Origin: Rubripirellula reticaptiva
Lineage (GTDB): Bacteria; Planctomycetota; Planctomycetia; Pirellulales; Pirellulaceae
Direction: 5' to 3'
Length of the DNA stretch: 64,000 bases
Assembly: GCF_007860175.1 (NCBI RefSeq)
Contig: NZ_SJPX01000006.1
Coordinates: 64,074 to 128,073 of the forward strand
Below the pieces are notes generated by a model. That model made no database searches and was not told the DNA's origin. It saw only the letters and a list, made by a program, of their open reading frames with translations. Shown one piece after another: positions 26,174 through 35,361 of the stretch (within the stretch, counting starts at the first letter, position 1; each line of letters opens with the position of its first letter). The translations under genes were made by a program, and so were the position numbers.

Positions 26174-26879
26174 TCAAGCCACTTTCTGCATCAAGACGAT
26201 CCATCGCCCGCATTGCTGTGCGGCGCTCGTTCGCAGCATCTACGACCACTATGGTGATCACCGTCCGCTGATCCACGTCCTCGATGACGGGAAACCGGAA
26301 CTGCGATTCTCGGCCGTTTGTCCAGACGAAGCTGCCATGGTCGATCGACTGATCGAGACCAAATACGACATCGGCCTTTCCGCCGGTCGCAACAGATTGC
26401 TCAATTCCGGCGACACGCCGATCGTTGTCTTCGCAGATGACGATCATCTCGTCACGAATCAAACGCGTCTTCCTGAGTTGATCGGGACGCTCAACAAACA
26501 TCACGACCTCGATTTGCTGGCGGCGCTCAGTAACAACGACGAACGTCCTCGCATGCTGCGTGTCGACGGTAGAACGCTGCGGATCGCCTTCGGAAGCTAC
26601 CGGCAGCGGCATTCAATTCGCTGGTGCCATTACGTCGGCAACTGCTTCGTCGCCTATCGCGACATCCTGCGAGCGATCCGCTGGGACGAGTCACTCAAAG
26701 TCGAAGAACACTGGGACTTCTTCTGGCGCGCAAAAATCGCCGGAATGAACGTCGCAGTCGACGTCAATCACTCATTCAAACATGAGCACGTTGACCCACC
26801 CGGCTATCAGCGTCGGCGGCCGGAATTCCTAAAAGCTGGCTTGGACAAACACGGACTGGAAAAGGTCATGTGGCGATGA
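26166..26879 (+). CDS. GT-A fold glycosyltransferase, paralogue
   Basis: 237 residues from a GTG at 26166 with AGGAGG 11 bases upstream. It has the same plan as the preceding gene: ATFCIKTIHRPHCCAALVRS, IHVLDDGKPELRF, GLSAGRNRLL, VVFADDDH as the metal site, and WDESLKVEEHWDFFWRA. Tandem duplication followed by divergence suggests the two add successive or different sugars. Confidence 0.88.
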   Translation: MRNQATFCIKTIHRPHCCAALVRSIYDHYGDHRPLIHVLDDGKPELRFSAVCPDEAAMVDRLIETKYDIGLSAGRNRLLNSGDTPIVVFADDDHLVTNQTRLPELIGTLNKHHDLDLLAALSNNDERPRMLRVDGRTLRIAFGSYRQRHSIRWCHYVGNCFVAYRDILRAIRWDESLKVEEHWDFFWRAKIAGMNVAVDVNHSFKHEHVDPPGYQRRRPEFLKAGLDKHGLEKVMWR

Positions 26880-27682
26880 TCGAAATTCCCGCACTTGAGT
26901 ACCACCTCGCTCATGGCTGCAATCTCTCGTGCCAACAATGCAGTCACTACAGTAACTTCCGTCTCGCCGGCAAACTTCCAACACTGGATGACGCACGCCG
27001 CGAGTATTCGTCATGGTCGTACCGCGTTCGGCCGCGCCGATTCGCGTTGCTTGGTGGGGAGCCGCTCTTGAACCCACATTTGATCGAGCACTTGCGATTG
27101 GCCCGCGAGTATTGGCCCGACTCCAACTTGATGCTCGTCACGAACGGATTCTTATTCGATCGTCATCCCGAGTTACCTGCGGCTTTAATTGAAGCCAACT
27201 GTCGGCTTGAGGTCAGTCAGCACGGCACACATGAGTCGTATATGGATCGCTTCAATGCGGCAAAGAAAACCGTGTGGCAGTGGCGAGTGGACCATCCGGG
27301 CATCCAGATCAAGATTCGCCAGTCACATCGTGGCTGGATGCGACAGTATCGCGTCAAGGATGGCAAGCCGATGCCATTCGATTCCAAGCCGGATGCAGCG
27401 TACCGAATCTGCATGCAGAAGACGTGCACTCAGCTGTTCCGCGATTGCTTGTGGAAGTGTCCGGCACTCGCCTATCACGCCCTGATGGAACAACGACTGA
27501 AATTCGAAAGCATCCCCGCTTGGCAACTCTTTCGCGACTACAAGGCATGCCCTGCATCGGCCAGTGAAGACGAACTGCAATCGTTCGTCGAGACGAAAGC
27601 GATCCCGCAATGCGGACTCTGCCCGAGCAAACGTGTCCCATTCAGACATCCCGATCCGACTCAAAGGAGTGAGATTCGATGA
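26876..27682 (+). CDS. Radical SAM enzyme
   Basis: About 268 residues. HGCNLSCQQCSHYSNF holds the CxxxCxxC [4Fe-4S] motif near residue 15, and LLGGEPLLNPHL is the family GGEP motif. A C-terminal Cys cluster (CPALAYHALM; QCGLCPSKRV) may hold an auxiliary cluster, as in SPASM-type enzymes. ATG at 26876 and GTG at 26870 are both possible starts. In an operon with glycosyltransferases and a Ser-rich substrate, a sugar- or peptide-modifying role is likely; the exact reaction is unknown. Confidence 0.85.
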   Translation: MIEIPALEYHLAHGCNLSCQQCSHYSNFRLAGKLPTLDDARREYSSWSYRVRPRRFALLGGEPLLNPHLIEHLRLAREYWPDSNLMLVTNGFLFDRHPELPAALIEANCRLEVSQHGTHESYMDRFNAAKKTVWQWRVDHPGIQIKIRQSHRGWMRQYRVKDGKPMPFDSKPDAAYRICMQKTCTQLFRDCLWKCPALAYHALMEQRLKFESIPAWQLFRDYKACPASASEDELQSFVETKAIPQCGLCPSKRVPFRHPDPTQRSEIR

Positions 27683-28071
27683 CGTATCCGCTTGGTTCTG
27701 GCAGCGACGACATCCCGCCTCCCTGGCATCCGTTCATTCCGCCATTCGATCCGCCGGGCAGTTCGTTGCCGCCCGCACCTCCGAACGTTCCACCGGAGGG
27801 ATCAAGCACTGATGACAACGGTTCCGACGACGAGCCTCGCCCGCCGTGGTGGCCCGAGGATTGGGACTGGCCGCCCGAACCCGAAGGTTCAACCGAAGTA
27901 CTCGTGCCGCCACCACGCCACGTATGGCCGCGACTGCCGCCCGACCACCCGTACCATTTGCCGCCCGGATTCTGGTGGCCCGACAACATGCCGCCCGGAC
28001 ATCCCGGCACGCCCGAGCCCGGAGACGAACCAGGCGGCAGTGAAACTTCGTCGAGCGGCGAATGGGTGTGA
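27679..28071 (+). CDS. Pro/Trp-rich small protein
   Basis: 130 residues of extreme composition: Pro about 30 percent with many Trp, Asp and Gly (PPWWPEDWDWPPEPEGS; PPGFWWPDNMPPGHPG). It is expected to be extended and disordered. It overlaps the radical SAM gene by 4 bases, behind AAGGAG, so it is very probably translated. It is the last gene of the phage-tail operon. It could be a virion surface protein or a substrate of the modification enzymes; no family is recognised. Confidence 0.65.
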   Translation: MTYPLGSGSDDIPPPWHPFIPPFDPPGSSLPPAPPNVPPEGSSTDDNGSDDEPRPPWWPEDWDWPPEPEGSTEVLVPPPRHVWPRLPPDHPYHLPPGFWWPDNMPPGHPGTPEPGDEPGGSETSSSGEWV

Positions 28072-28218
28072 GCAATTGATATTGTGAACACGATCACTTC
28101 GCACAGTAGATGACAGTCTGTTCTAGTCGAACGTGACCTGTATTCTCATCATGCCTTTCGACGGTTAAAACACTTGCTAGGAATTCACTCTACTCACTCC
28201 AGCAAGGACAAACTCGTC

Positions 28219-28446
28219 ATGGCAAAGAAGAAAGCAAAGACAGCGACCAAGAAAAAGGCATTGACGCTCAACGACATCTACGACCAGGTTTCTCGCAAGG
28301 CAGACACTCAGGGCGTCAAGATCAACGTTGCAGAAACCAAACGTGTTCTCGCTTGCTTTTTCGACGTACTCGAAGACTACAAAGCCGTAGATGCATTCGA
28401 CTTCGTCGCTAAAGGCCTGAAGCGTGCCGGCGGCCGACGACGTTAG
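28219..28446 (+). CDS. Small Lys-rich protein
   Basis: A 75-residue protein with a Lys/Ala-rich start (MAKKKAKTATKKKALT) and a compact helical remainder (LNDIYDQVSRKADTQGVKIN). The N-terminal tail resembles bacterial histone-like or DNA-binding tails. I start at the ATG at 28219, behind AAGGAC. It stands alone after the phage operon. A nucleic-acid-binding role is only inferred. Confidence 0.55.
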   Translation: MAKKKAKTATKKKALTLNDIYDQVSRKADTQGVKINVAETKRVLACFFDVLEDYKAVDAFDFVAKGLKRAGGRRR

Positions 28447-28482
28447 TATCTAATTCCAATTCTGCGCCCCGTGGCGAAGTCG

Positions 28483-28674
28483 ATGAATCCTCGTACTATT
28501 TCATTTAGAGCTGCCTTCTATTTGGTTGCTTTAGCCCTAGCTTCACCTCGGGCGTTTTCAGAGGCCCTTGATCTCGAGCGATTGCACGAGATCGGAGTGA
28601 CCATGATTGAAGACAGTTCGGTTGTTGAGGTCGCGTTTATGGCGGTTGGCGAGCCGAAATTTGTATTGAGATAA
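28483..28674 (+). CDS. Short exported protein, doubtful
   Basis: 63 codons from the ATG at 28483 (a GTG at 28471 is also in frame). It begins with a signal-peptide-like stretch (FRAAFYLVALALASPRAFSEA) and then has too little sequence to fold clearly. It may be a genuine small exported protein or the remnant of a longer gene. No homologue recognised. Confidence 0.35.
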   Translation: MNPRTISFRAAFYLVALALASPRAFSEALDLERLHEIGVTMIEDSSVVEVAFMAVGEPKFVLR

Positions 28675-28705
28675 TAAACCAAACAGCTCGTAATCATTTA
28701 TCCAA

Positions 28706-30067
28706 ATGTTGAATCGGACACATCATATCGGCGTCATCGGCCTAACTCAGAGTGGTAAGACTACCTTTCTTACATCGTTACTGGACCATTGGAATAACCA
28801 CCACCCTAAAAAGTTTCCGCTTGGCAGAACCCCGCAGAAACATAGCCTCATGATTCAATGGAACGGTGAAGACGAAGACAGTGGAAGACGACTGTTTGAA
28901 CAGAACCGCGCTTCAATCGCCAGTGGCGAGTGGGTCAGCAAGTCGCTTGCTTTGGAAACTTACTCGCTGTCATTGAATTGCAGCAGTTGGCATCTTGCTC
29001 AACCTATAAAACTCTACGACATCCCAGGCGAACGCCTTGCCGACGCAGAAATGCTTCGGCACAAGTGCTTGTCTCATTGGAGTGAGGCGATTGTTCACAC
29101 GATCGAGGTTGATCCATCACTTTCCGACCACGCTGCTGACTTTTTAAGGGCTTATCGCGGAACAACATCGGCCACAGAATCAAGTCTTTCACGACTTGAA
29201 AAGGCTTACCGGAGGTTAATGGCAAAGTTCCTGCGAAGCCGCATCCCGCTTATCACACCGTCGTCGATGTTGGTTGATTCGGATGGCAACTACGTGCCCG
29301 ATGACTCGATGACCAGCATTGAGAAACTCGAAAAATGGTTTACGGAACAATGCCCGATGGGGATCTCGGGAAAACCAATCGTGCCGGTCCCGAAGTGCTT
29401 CAAGGACAAAAAAAGCGAGATGTGGCTGCGATGCCAATCGCACTACAACGAGTATCGCAGGATGGTGGTCCGACCAGCACTCGAACCATTGGGCGCTTGT
29501 CATGACATCGTCTTCTTGGTCGATATCGCCGGCATCTTTGCTCAGGGCGCAAGTTGGAAAAACCAAGCCAGCACGCTGATCGAACGATTTGTCGGTGGAG
29601 TTGCGCCTGGCAGCTGGACAGAAAAATGGTGGAAGAAATCATTGCACTACGGTGCGTTGGGTCTTGTCGCTCCGCAAGTCGATCGCATTGTTTTCGTTGC
29701 GACGCAAACGGATCGCATTCATCGCGACGATCGATCTAAAGTCAAACAATTGCTGGAAGACTTGGCTCGTCCTGCCGTGAGGTATCCGGCGTCGAAGGGT
29801 TACCTCGAAGTGCATTACTGTGTTGCTGCCGCCGTTGAGTCAACCGAATCGCATCCAATGCATGAACTCCGTTACCTGAATCAGGACGAAAGCGAGCCCT
29901 CCAAAGCGACCATCAGTGAGTTACCGGATGAGTTTCCGAACGGCTGGAAAAGAGGTGACTATCGCTTCCCACGAACCGCACCACGGATGCCTGAGAACAA
30001 AGGGAATCCACCAAAGCAATTTGGGCTCGATGCGATCACTGAAATACTTTTTGCGATCAAGAAATAG
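28706..30067 (+). CDS. YcjX-like P-loop NTPase
   Basis: 453 residues. HIGVIGLTQSGKTTFLTSLL near residue 7 is a Walker A in the context typical of the YcjX/DUF463 family, and KLYDIPGERLAD near 103 is the switch-like DxPGE motif of that family. DIVFLVDIAGIFAQG follows in the middle. The next gene encodes a YcjF-like membrane partner, so the pair reproduces the conserved ycjX-ycjF arrangement, which in other bacteria is linked to membrane or phage-shock-type stress. Confidence 0.8.
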   Translation: MLNRTHHIGVIGLTQSGKTTFLTSLLDHWNNHHPKKFPLGRTPQKHSLMIQWNGEDEDSGRRLFEQNRASIASGEWVSKSLALETYSLSLNCSSWHLAQPIKLYDIPGERLADAEMLRHKCLSHWSEAIVHTIEVDPSLSDHAADFLRAYRGTTSATESSLSRLEKAYRRLMAKFLRSRIPLITPSSMLVDSDGNYVPDDSMTSIEKLEKWFTEQCPMGISGKPIVPVPKCFKDKKSEMWLRCQSHYNEYRRMVVRPALEPLGACHDIVFLVDIAGIFAQGASWKNQASTLIERFVGGVAPGSWTEKWWKKSLHYGALGLVAPQVDRIVFVATQTDRIHRDDRSKVKQLLEDLARPAVRYPASKGYLEVHYCVAAAVESTESHPMHELRYLNQDESEPSKATISELPDEFPNGWKRGDYRFPRTAPRMPENKGNPPKQFGLDAITEILFAIKK

Positions 30068-30099
30068 TCGGACCGGAATCGTTTTCGGCCGACATTCCA

Positions 30100-31317
30100 A
30101 TGGAAATCGAAACAATGACTGATCCAAAGCCTGCTCGGCAATCAAAGAATATTTTCGAGTCTCCGATCCTGGATGAGGCCGATGAAGTAGCTGGTCGCTC
30201 TGAGAACGAGATGTCGAAGGCAACTGAAACAACAGAACAAAGCGAATCTTCCGGTCCTCGCGTGGTAAAGCAGAAAGATGCGTTGCTGGGTGTTCCCGAT
30301 ATTCGTGGTGTACGACTGGCTGAGGGTGAAACGCTATTTGATCCCGTTGACGAAGATTCCGAAATGCTCGGGGAGCTTGAATCGTCAGTCGATCCTTCGA
30401 CATTGATCGCTCGCCTTAAACGCTTTAACTGGATGGTAGTTTCATTTTTAATCATCATCGTGGCGGCGTTTTTGCTGTTTGCACTCTCACAGACGGCGAC
30501 TTTGATGCGAGAAATTGGCTATTTGCCATTCCCCGGAAACTGGATTGGGTTCGTTTCTCTGGGCGTTCTGTGGCTAGCGATCGGCGTTGCTACCTGGCAA
30601 CTTGTCTCGGGATTTGCACGGTTGAAGAAGACACCAGGTGTTTCGCTATCTGCATTGAAAGTAATGCAAGAACGCGCAGAGAGCCGAAAGTGGCATCGTG
30701 AAAATGAAAAGGTCGCCGAAACGGCTGTTCGAGAATTTCTGAGGCTATATCCAACCGATCGAAACCAAAAAAAGCTGTTAGAGAATGGCGGGTTTGGACG
30801 TGATAGTATCACCGTCGATGATTTTTTCGAGCGAATTGAACAACAGTTGAGAATCGACAACGGTCTGCCTGACCAGTGGCTCGAAGAAGTTCGTAGTCAA
30901 ATCGTCTCGCCTATGGAAGATGCTGCTTCACGGATCATCAAGCGAGTCTCACTTCAGGTTGGCGCGGCGACTGCTATTTCGCCGCGCGGTAGTGTTGATT
31001 CACTTATTGTGATGGCACAGTCGTATCACTTGGTAAACGAACTGTGTCAACTATATGGCGTCCGCCCTGGCGGATTGGAGACGTGCTACATCTTGGGGCA
31101 ATCATTCTTGTCCGTGGCGATTGCTGCTGGCGGAGACCAAGCCGCCGACAAGGTTGAAGAGCAATTGCGTGAGACTTTGCAACATACATTGGGCGTTGCT
31201 GCTGGCGCTGTTGCTGCGAAAGTTGGCGCTCGAATCGGGGAAGGCACCGTCAATGCAATGTTCGTTCGGCGCATCGGCAACCGGCTAAAAGCTCATCTTT
31301 GCCCTATTGCTGACTAG
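30100..31317 (+). CDS. YcjF/DUF697-like membrane protein
   Basis: 405 residues: a charged N-terminal region, two transmembrane helices near 111-133 (WMVVSFLIIIVAAFLLFALS) and 146-168, then a soluble helical domain ending with a Gly/Ala-rich segment (VAAGAVAAKVGARIGEGTVN). This matches YcjF-type proteins paired with YcjX. The gap to the NTPase gene is 32 bases, so they are probably one operon. An ATG at 30115 is an alternative start. Confidence 0.75.
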   Translation: MEIETMTDPKPARQSKNIFESPILDEADEVAGRSENEMSKATETTEQSESSGPRVVKQKDALLGVPDIRGVRLAEGETLFDPVDEDSEMLGELESSVDPSTLIARLKRFNWMVVSFLIIIVAAFLLFALSQTATLMREIGYLPFPGNWIGFVSLGVLWLAIGVATWQLVSGFARLKKTPGVSLSALKVMQERAESRKWHRENEKVAETAVREFLRLYPTDRNQKKLLENGGFGRDSITVDDFFERIEQQLRIDNGLPDQWLEEVRSQIVSPMEDAASRIIKRVSLQVGAATAISPRGSVDSLIVMAQSYHLVNELCQLYGVRPGGLETCYILGQSFLSVAIAAGGDQAADKVEEQLRETLQHTLGVAAGAVAAKVGARIGEGTVNAMFVRRIGNRLKAHLCPIAD

Positions 31318-31324
31318 GCACGCG

Positions 31325-31881
31325 ATGGCTAACAGAAAGCATGCCGTGATTACGATGCCGCGTCTTGAAAAGGCGTTTGAGGATGTGCGCAACGAACTAG
31401 ATTGCTTGGGCGTGTGGAATGAACGTCTTGCCGATGTAGACGTTTACCTTACTTGGATTGGCACCGCGTACGGATATCAGTGCTACCGATCAACTGGCCA
31501 TATCGAGATCCCGGCGATTTCGATGAGCCGGATGAGCGAAGTCATCTTTGGCGGTCCGCGACGCACGCTTCGTGATCTACTGCGGCATGAATATGGCCAC
31601 GCAGTGGCTGACACGAATCGCGGTTTAATTCGATCGCGTCGCTTTCGAGTTGCTTTTGGCACTCTTAACAACAGTTGTATTGATTCGAGCTATAGTCCGA
31701 CCGAGCACGTCCCGATTATGCAGCAACGGATTCATCGGAGGACTTCGCAGAAGTGTTTATGTATTTCTTGAAGCACGATGAAAGAATTCCTAAAAGGTTT
31801 AGGACAACGAACATTCAATCAGAGTGGTCATTCGTCGATCGTCTCTGCCGGCAAATAGCAAAGGACAGATGCAAATGGTAG
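31325..31881 (+). pseudogene. Frameshifted minimal metallopeptidase
   Basis: The first frame from 31325 encodes LLRHEYGHAVAD, an HExxH-type zinc site (H-E-x-G-H). Its stop at 31771 follows an unrelated tail. From about 31705, the -1 frame continues with DYAATDSSEDFAEVFMYFLK and ends at 31881. The ED-FAE segment is what usually follows HExxH in small putative zinc metallopeptidases, so the two parts were one gene. Either a real indel near 31700-31715 inactivated it, or the sequence has an error there. Confidence 0.6.
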
Positions 31882-32109
31882 CCAAGATCAGAGAATACAG
31901 ACGATGGTCGCGTCGAAGCACAGCTTCAATCGAGTTGACGTGAATAACCAGCAGCAGCAAACTTGGTGATGATGGATGCACTGGGCCAGTACAAATCGTT
32001 CAGAATGCTTGATAAACTACGAACGTCCACTCACTGGTATAGAATACAGCGCGAAAAAAAAAGACGTGGTCAAGCGAGCTCGATACAACCGTGTTTCGGC
32101 AGATTAACA

Positions 32110-33276
32110 ATGAGATATTCACAAACCTACAACTCCATTGCACTGGCGACACTGGCTTCGATCCTCCTTGTTGGATGCGGCCGTGACGACGTTGCTAGCG
32201 AAGCTAGCGTGCAAAGAATCGACAAACGACTCGATGCCCTACTGGGCGATATGGAGGCTTCACGTCAATCGATCGTCAGATTACAGAAGCAAACACAAAA
32301 CGCTGCGATCTCCCAGCTCGACCAACTCGTTCAACAAAGGGACGAACTTCGCAATTCACTGCCCGTGCTCGCAGGTATCGAGCTATCCGATGAATTGGCC
32401 GCACTCGACTGGCTGTTAGCGGCCCGGCAGTCCATATCGTTGGAACCGACGGCAGTCAGTTTGCTTGATGCCGAAGCTTTGCTCGACGCAATCCCACCTA
32501 GCTTGGAACAAATCGCGCCTAAGTTGGCCACGGAACATGCGACTCAATGTATCCAACTCGCGAAGACATCGTCCGAAGCTGAAATCGTTGATGCGGACAG
32601 CTTGGATATCATTCAAGGGCTCTTGGGACGCCTTCAACGGCAAGACGATTCGCCAGACGAAGAAGTCACCATGATCATGCAAGACCTACAGGCGAAATCG
32701 AAGGCTCTCGCCAATCTCCAACTGGCCGAAGGATTGCGAACCGAAGCAAAAGCGTTGCAAACACAGCTCGAGAATATTTCCAGCGTCGATGACGCCGAGC
32801 TTCGCAGGTCCGCTCTCGTGGGCCTCAGCCAAACAGTTGATTCCATTCGAGTCCGTTTCGTCATGGAGAAGATGCAAGGTCCCGAAGCGGCATTTGCTTC
32901 ACTGCGGTCTAAAATCGACGACCATCTCACCGAATCCCTTGAAACGCTCGGAAAAGAACAAGGGCGTCGAGTTAACAAGGCTCGCATGAAATACCAAGCA
33001 TGGGCATTAGGACAGATTCAAACACTCAATCAGATGTTCGAGTCCGAGGGATGGTTCGAGAACAATTACCAGAAAAAGCACGACGCGGCCGTGAAACACT
33101 TGCTTCCCATCAATCAGGGCTTACTGGAACCGCCCGTCGCGAAGTTTTACAGCGAAGCATTTGAGACCATTTGGCAACAGATCGAAGACGGTGAAGGCAT
33201 GCAGCTCTCGCTAGCCCGTAAAACCGCTGAAGTTCCTAAACGCACCCTCGAAAGCTTTATGGAGCACTCCAAATGA
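32110..33276 (+). CDS. Coiled-coil lipoprotein
   Basis: 388 residues from the ATG at 32110. The signal peptide ends in SILLVGC, a good lipobox, so the protein is membrane-anchored and exported. The mature part is almost entirely charged helix with heptad-like patterns (RIDKRLDALLGDMEASRQS; DLQAKSKALANLQLAEGL). It overlaps the next gene by 4 bases. Function unknown; pairing with an exported nuclease-like protein suggests a chaperone or immunity role, which is speculative. Confidence 0.65.
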   Translation: MRYSQTYNSIALATLASILLVGCGRDDVASEASVQRIDKRLDALLGDMEASRQSIVRLQKQTQNAAISQLDQLVQQRDELRNSLPVLAGIELSDELAALDWLLAARQSISLEPTAVSLLDAEALLDAIPPSLEQIAPKLATEHATQCIQLAKTSSEAEIVDADSLDIIQGLLGRLQRQDDSPDEEVTMIMQDLQAKSKALANLQLAEGLRTEAKALQTQLENISSVDDAELRRSALVGLSQTVDSIRVRFVMEKMQGPEAAFASLRSKIDDHLTESLETLGKEQGRRVNKARMKYQAWALGQIQTLNQMFESEGWFENNYQKKHDAAVKHLLPINQGLLEPPVAKFYSEAFETIWQQIEDGEGMQLSLARKTAEVPKRTLESFMEHSK

Positions 33277-34634
33277 ATTCTCGCCAGTGTAACTGGATGG
33301 TTCGTATCGCTGCGTGCATTCTCACTTGCTCGCTCCTCCCACGAACCGTGCACGCTCAAGAATTGACGTTGGAACAACTGGGTTACCAAACTCCCTATCG
33401 CCTGGCAAAACCGGCCATCGAAGACGCGTTTCGTCGTGGCTCCTCGTTGGACCATCGTCGTCAGGCTCTCGTCCGCGCCGCAAACAAAGGATACGGAACG
33501 CGCGCACCTAACGTGCTTGGCAATGCGACCAACATCTTGGCGAGCACGCCGGGTGGAATGAAGACCGCTCGTGGCCTAGCTAGCGACAGCCAAGCCCAGC
33601 GCAAAGGCGCGGCACGGCTGGTTCGCATGGTTGATGCTTTCGGCGCCGACTCGCGATACCGCGTAATTGATGTCGAGCAAAATGTTTACAACCGGCGAGG
33701 CAGAATGGTCACCGATCGTGATCTCGTTTTCCGCCACCGTGCAAGCGGAAGCTTGGGCAGGATCGAAGTCAAAGACGCGATACCGTCATCGCAGTACAGC
33801 AATATTCAAAAGTACAAGCGACAAATCAGGCAACTCGCCGCAGAGCAACGGGCGACGGGTCAACCGCAAGCATTCGTCAATCGTCGGCCACTCATTCCCG
33901 CATTACAGAAATTTGCGGCCCAGCAGGGCGTAGCAGCATATGGCAATGTCGTCACTTCTTCAGCAAGTGCATTAAAGGCCGGGCACGTTCCGGTCAGCAG
34001 AGTCCTGGACGACCTCGATCGCGCGGCGACCCGCCAGTTCCGCATGCGGGCTGTCAGCACAGGTTTCGGCTTGGTCATGGCGGCCGCGGAAGGCGGCCAT
34101 GCCTTTCAGAAGTGGAACGACTATTTAGCCGGCAATGGTTCAGCAACCGAGGCAAGTTACCACACGCTGATGGCGAGCTCGGGAGCAAGCTTTGCGTTGG
34201 GCGGCGTTTCTTCCACGATCGCAACTCAAGTCAACGCCTCAAGCCGCGCCGCCGCGGTTTTAGGACGCGTCGGACGTTACGCAGGTCCCGTTGGCGGAGT
34301 CCTGATGGCAGGTGCGTTTGGTGTTCAAGGCTATCAGTTCTACAGCGGTGAATTGAACACACGTCAGTTCGTATATGCCACCTCAACAACAGGTGGAGCA
34401 TTTGGAGGAGGAGTCGCAGGTGCGATTGGCGGAGGAGCGTTGGGTGGCTTCGGTGGACCAGCGGCTTGGTTCACCGTGCCGGCTGGAGCGATTGTCGGCG
34501 GAATCGCCGGAGCTTGGGCAGGTCAGACGATTGCAACATTCGGAGTGGAGTCCTATTACTCGCTGCTCGACGCCGAACAACAAGATCAGCTCGTTGCTTC
34601 ACTGCGCGAGCTTTACGAAAATCGTTCCGGTTAG
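33273..34634 (+). CDS. Exported nuclease-like protein with Gly-zipper C-terminus
   Basis: 453 residues with a signal peptide (WMVRIAACILTCSLL, cleavage after VHA). Residues ~130-175 contain VTDRDLVFRHR followed by GRIEVKDA: an Asp and an E-x-K at spacing suggestive of a PD-(D/E)xK nuclease fold. The C-terminal ~130 residues are Gly/Ala-rich with Gly-zipper stretches (GGVAGAIGGGALGGFGG), which often insert into membranes. The order export signal, nuclease-like core, membrane-active tail recalls secreted toxins. No experimental family is recognised. Confidence 0.5.
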   Translation: MNSRQCNWMVRIAACILTCSLLPRTVHAQELTLEQLGYQTPYRLAKPAIEDAFRRGSSLDHRRQALVRAANKGYGTRAPNVLGNATNILASTPGGMKTARGLASDSQAQRKGAARLVRMVDAFGADSRYRVIDVEQNVYNRRGRMVTDRDLVFRHRASGSLGRIEVKDAIPSSQYSNIQKYKRQIRQLAAEQRATGQPQAFVNRRPLIPALQKFAAQQGVAAYGNVVTSSASALKAGHVPVSRVLDDLDRAATRQFRMRAVSTGFGLVMAAAEGGHAFQKWNDYLAGNGSATEASYHTLMASSGASFALGGVSSTIATQVNASSRAAAVLGRVGRYAGPVGGVLMAGAFGVQGYQFYSGELNTRQFVYATSTTGGAFGGGVAGAIGGGALGGFGGPAAWFTVPAGAIVGGIAGAWAGQTIATFGVESYYSLLDAEQQDQLVASLRELYENRSG

Positions 34635-35061
34635 GCTCGCAATTGACTGGGCGAGTGATCCCGAATCATCTTCACGCTTTGAATTCTGTCGCCACTTGCG
34701 AAGTCGGCGATTGAGTTGTCCCTGCTCAATTCGGTTGGCCGAGCTCATACTTACGAGTATTTCTTGAAAAACTCTGCGTTTGGTAAAATAGAATCGCGGT
34801 CTTACACATCTCTATTTTTGTGAAAGCGAGATTTTAAGCGAACCATCGTGACGCGAGCGCGTCTATCTCCCTGAACTACAAGTCACATTCACAGACGAGC
34901 GAGTAACGAGCTTTCTGATGTTATCAAAAACCCAATCCAGTCGACTCGAACAGATACACGAAGGCAATCTCTTCGGCGGGCAACCGTTGAATACAGATAA
35001 TGCCCCGGCGTATCCGCGTCTGATGTGACACTCGCTGCTCTAGCGAATGCTTTCTCCATGA
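34635..35061. other. Non-coding interval before the tRNA array
   Basis: About 430 bases without a credible gene. A weak promoter-like pair (TTGAAA at 34764, TAAAAT at 34784, spacing 14) is the only signal I noticed. I did not find a tRNA or Y RNA here. It probably holds the promoter of the array and may be the boundary between two accessory segments. Confidence 0.4.
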
Positions 35062-35096
35062 AGGCTCGGTGTCACCGCAGGCATCGAGCCTTTTTT
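35062..35096 (+). terminator. Rho-independent terminator
   Basis: Arms AGGCTCG and CGAGCCT form a hairpin followed by a run of six T. It lies just before the first tRNA and would stop transcription entering the array from the left. Confidence 0.7.
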
Positions 35097-35140
35097 CGTG
35101 TCCGCATTGCGGCGGGCAAACCCAACAACGAACCCAACAT

Positions 35141-35212
35141 GGGCTGGTAGCTGAGACGGTCTAGCGGCGGTCTGAAGAACCGCAGACGAGGATTCGAGCG
35201 CCTCCCGGCCCA
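35141..35212 (+). tRNA. tRNA-Phe(GAA)
   Basis: Acceptor GGGCTGG/CCGGCCC; anticodon arm GCGGT-CTGAAGA-ACCGC. The T stem is imperfect (A53 faces G61 instead of the usual G-C pair). No CCA is encoded. First gene of the array. Confidence 0.8.
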
Positions 35213-35270
35213 CTGACAAGGAAGATATGCGCCGACAGCAAACGCTGCGGCGATCGGAAGAGCACAACAT

Positions 35271-35343
35271 CGGATACAGGTGCAGATGGAAGCACGCCTG
35301 GTTTGGGACCAGGAGGGTCTCGGTTCGACTCCGAGGTGTCCGA
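35271..35343 (+). tRNA. tRNA-Pro(TGG)
   Basis: Acceptor CGGATAC/GTGTCCG, anticodon arm CCTGG-TTTGGGA-CCAGG, T arm CTCGG-TTCGACT-CCGAG. All four arms fold well. Confidence 0.9.
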
Positions 35344-35361
35344 CTTTTTCACAACACAACA

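Noticed and set aside
34764-34789. Promoter for the tRNA array
   Set aside because: TTGAAA and TAAAAT are separated by only 14 bases, which is too short; mentioned only as a weak signal.
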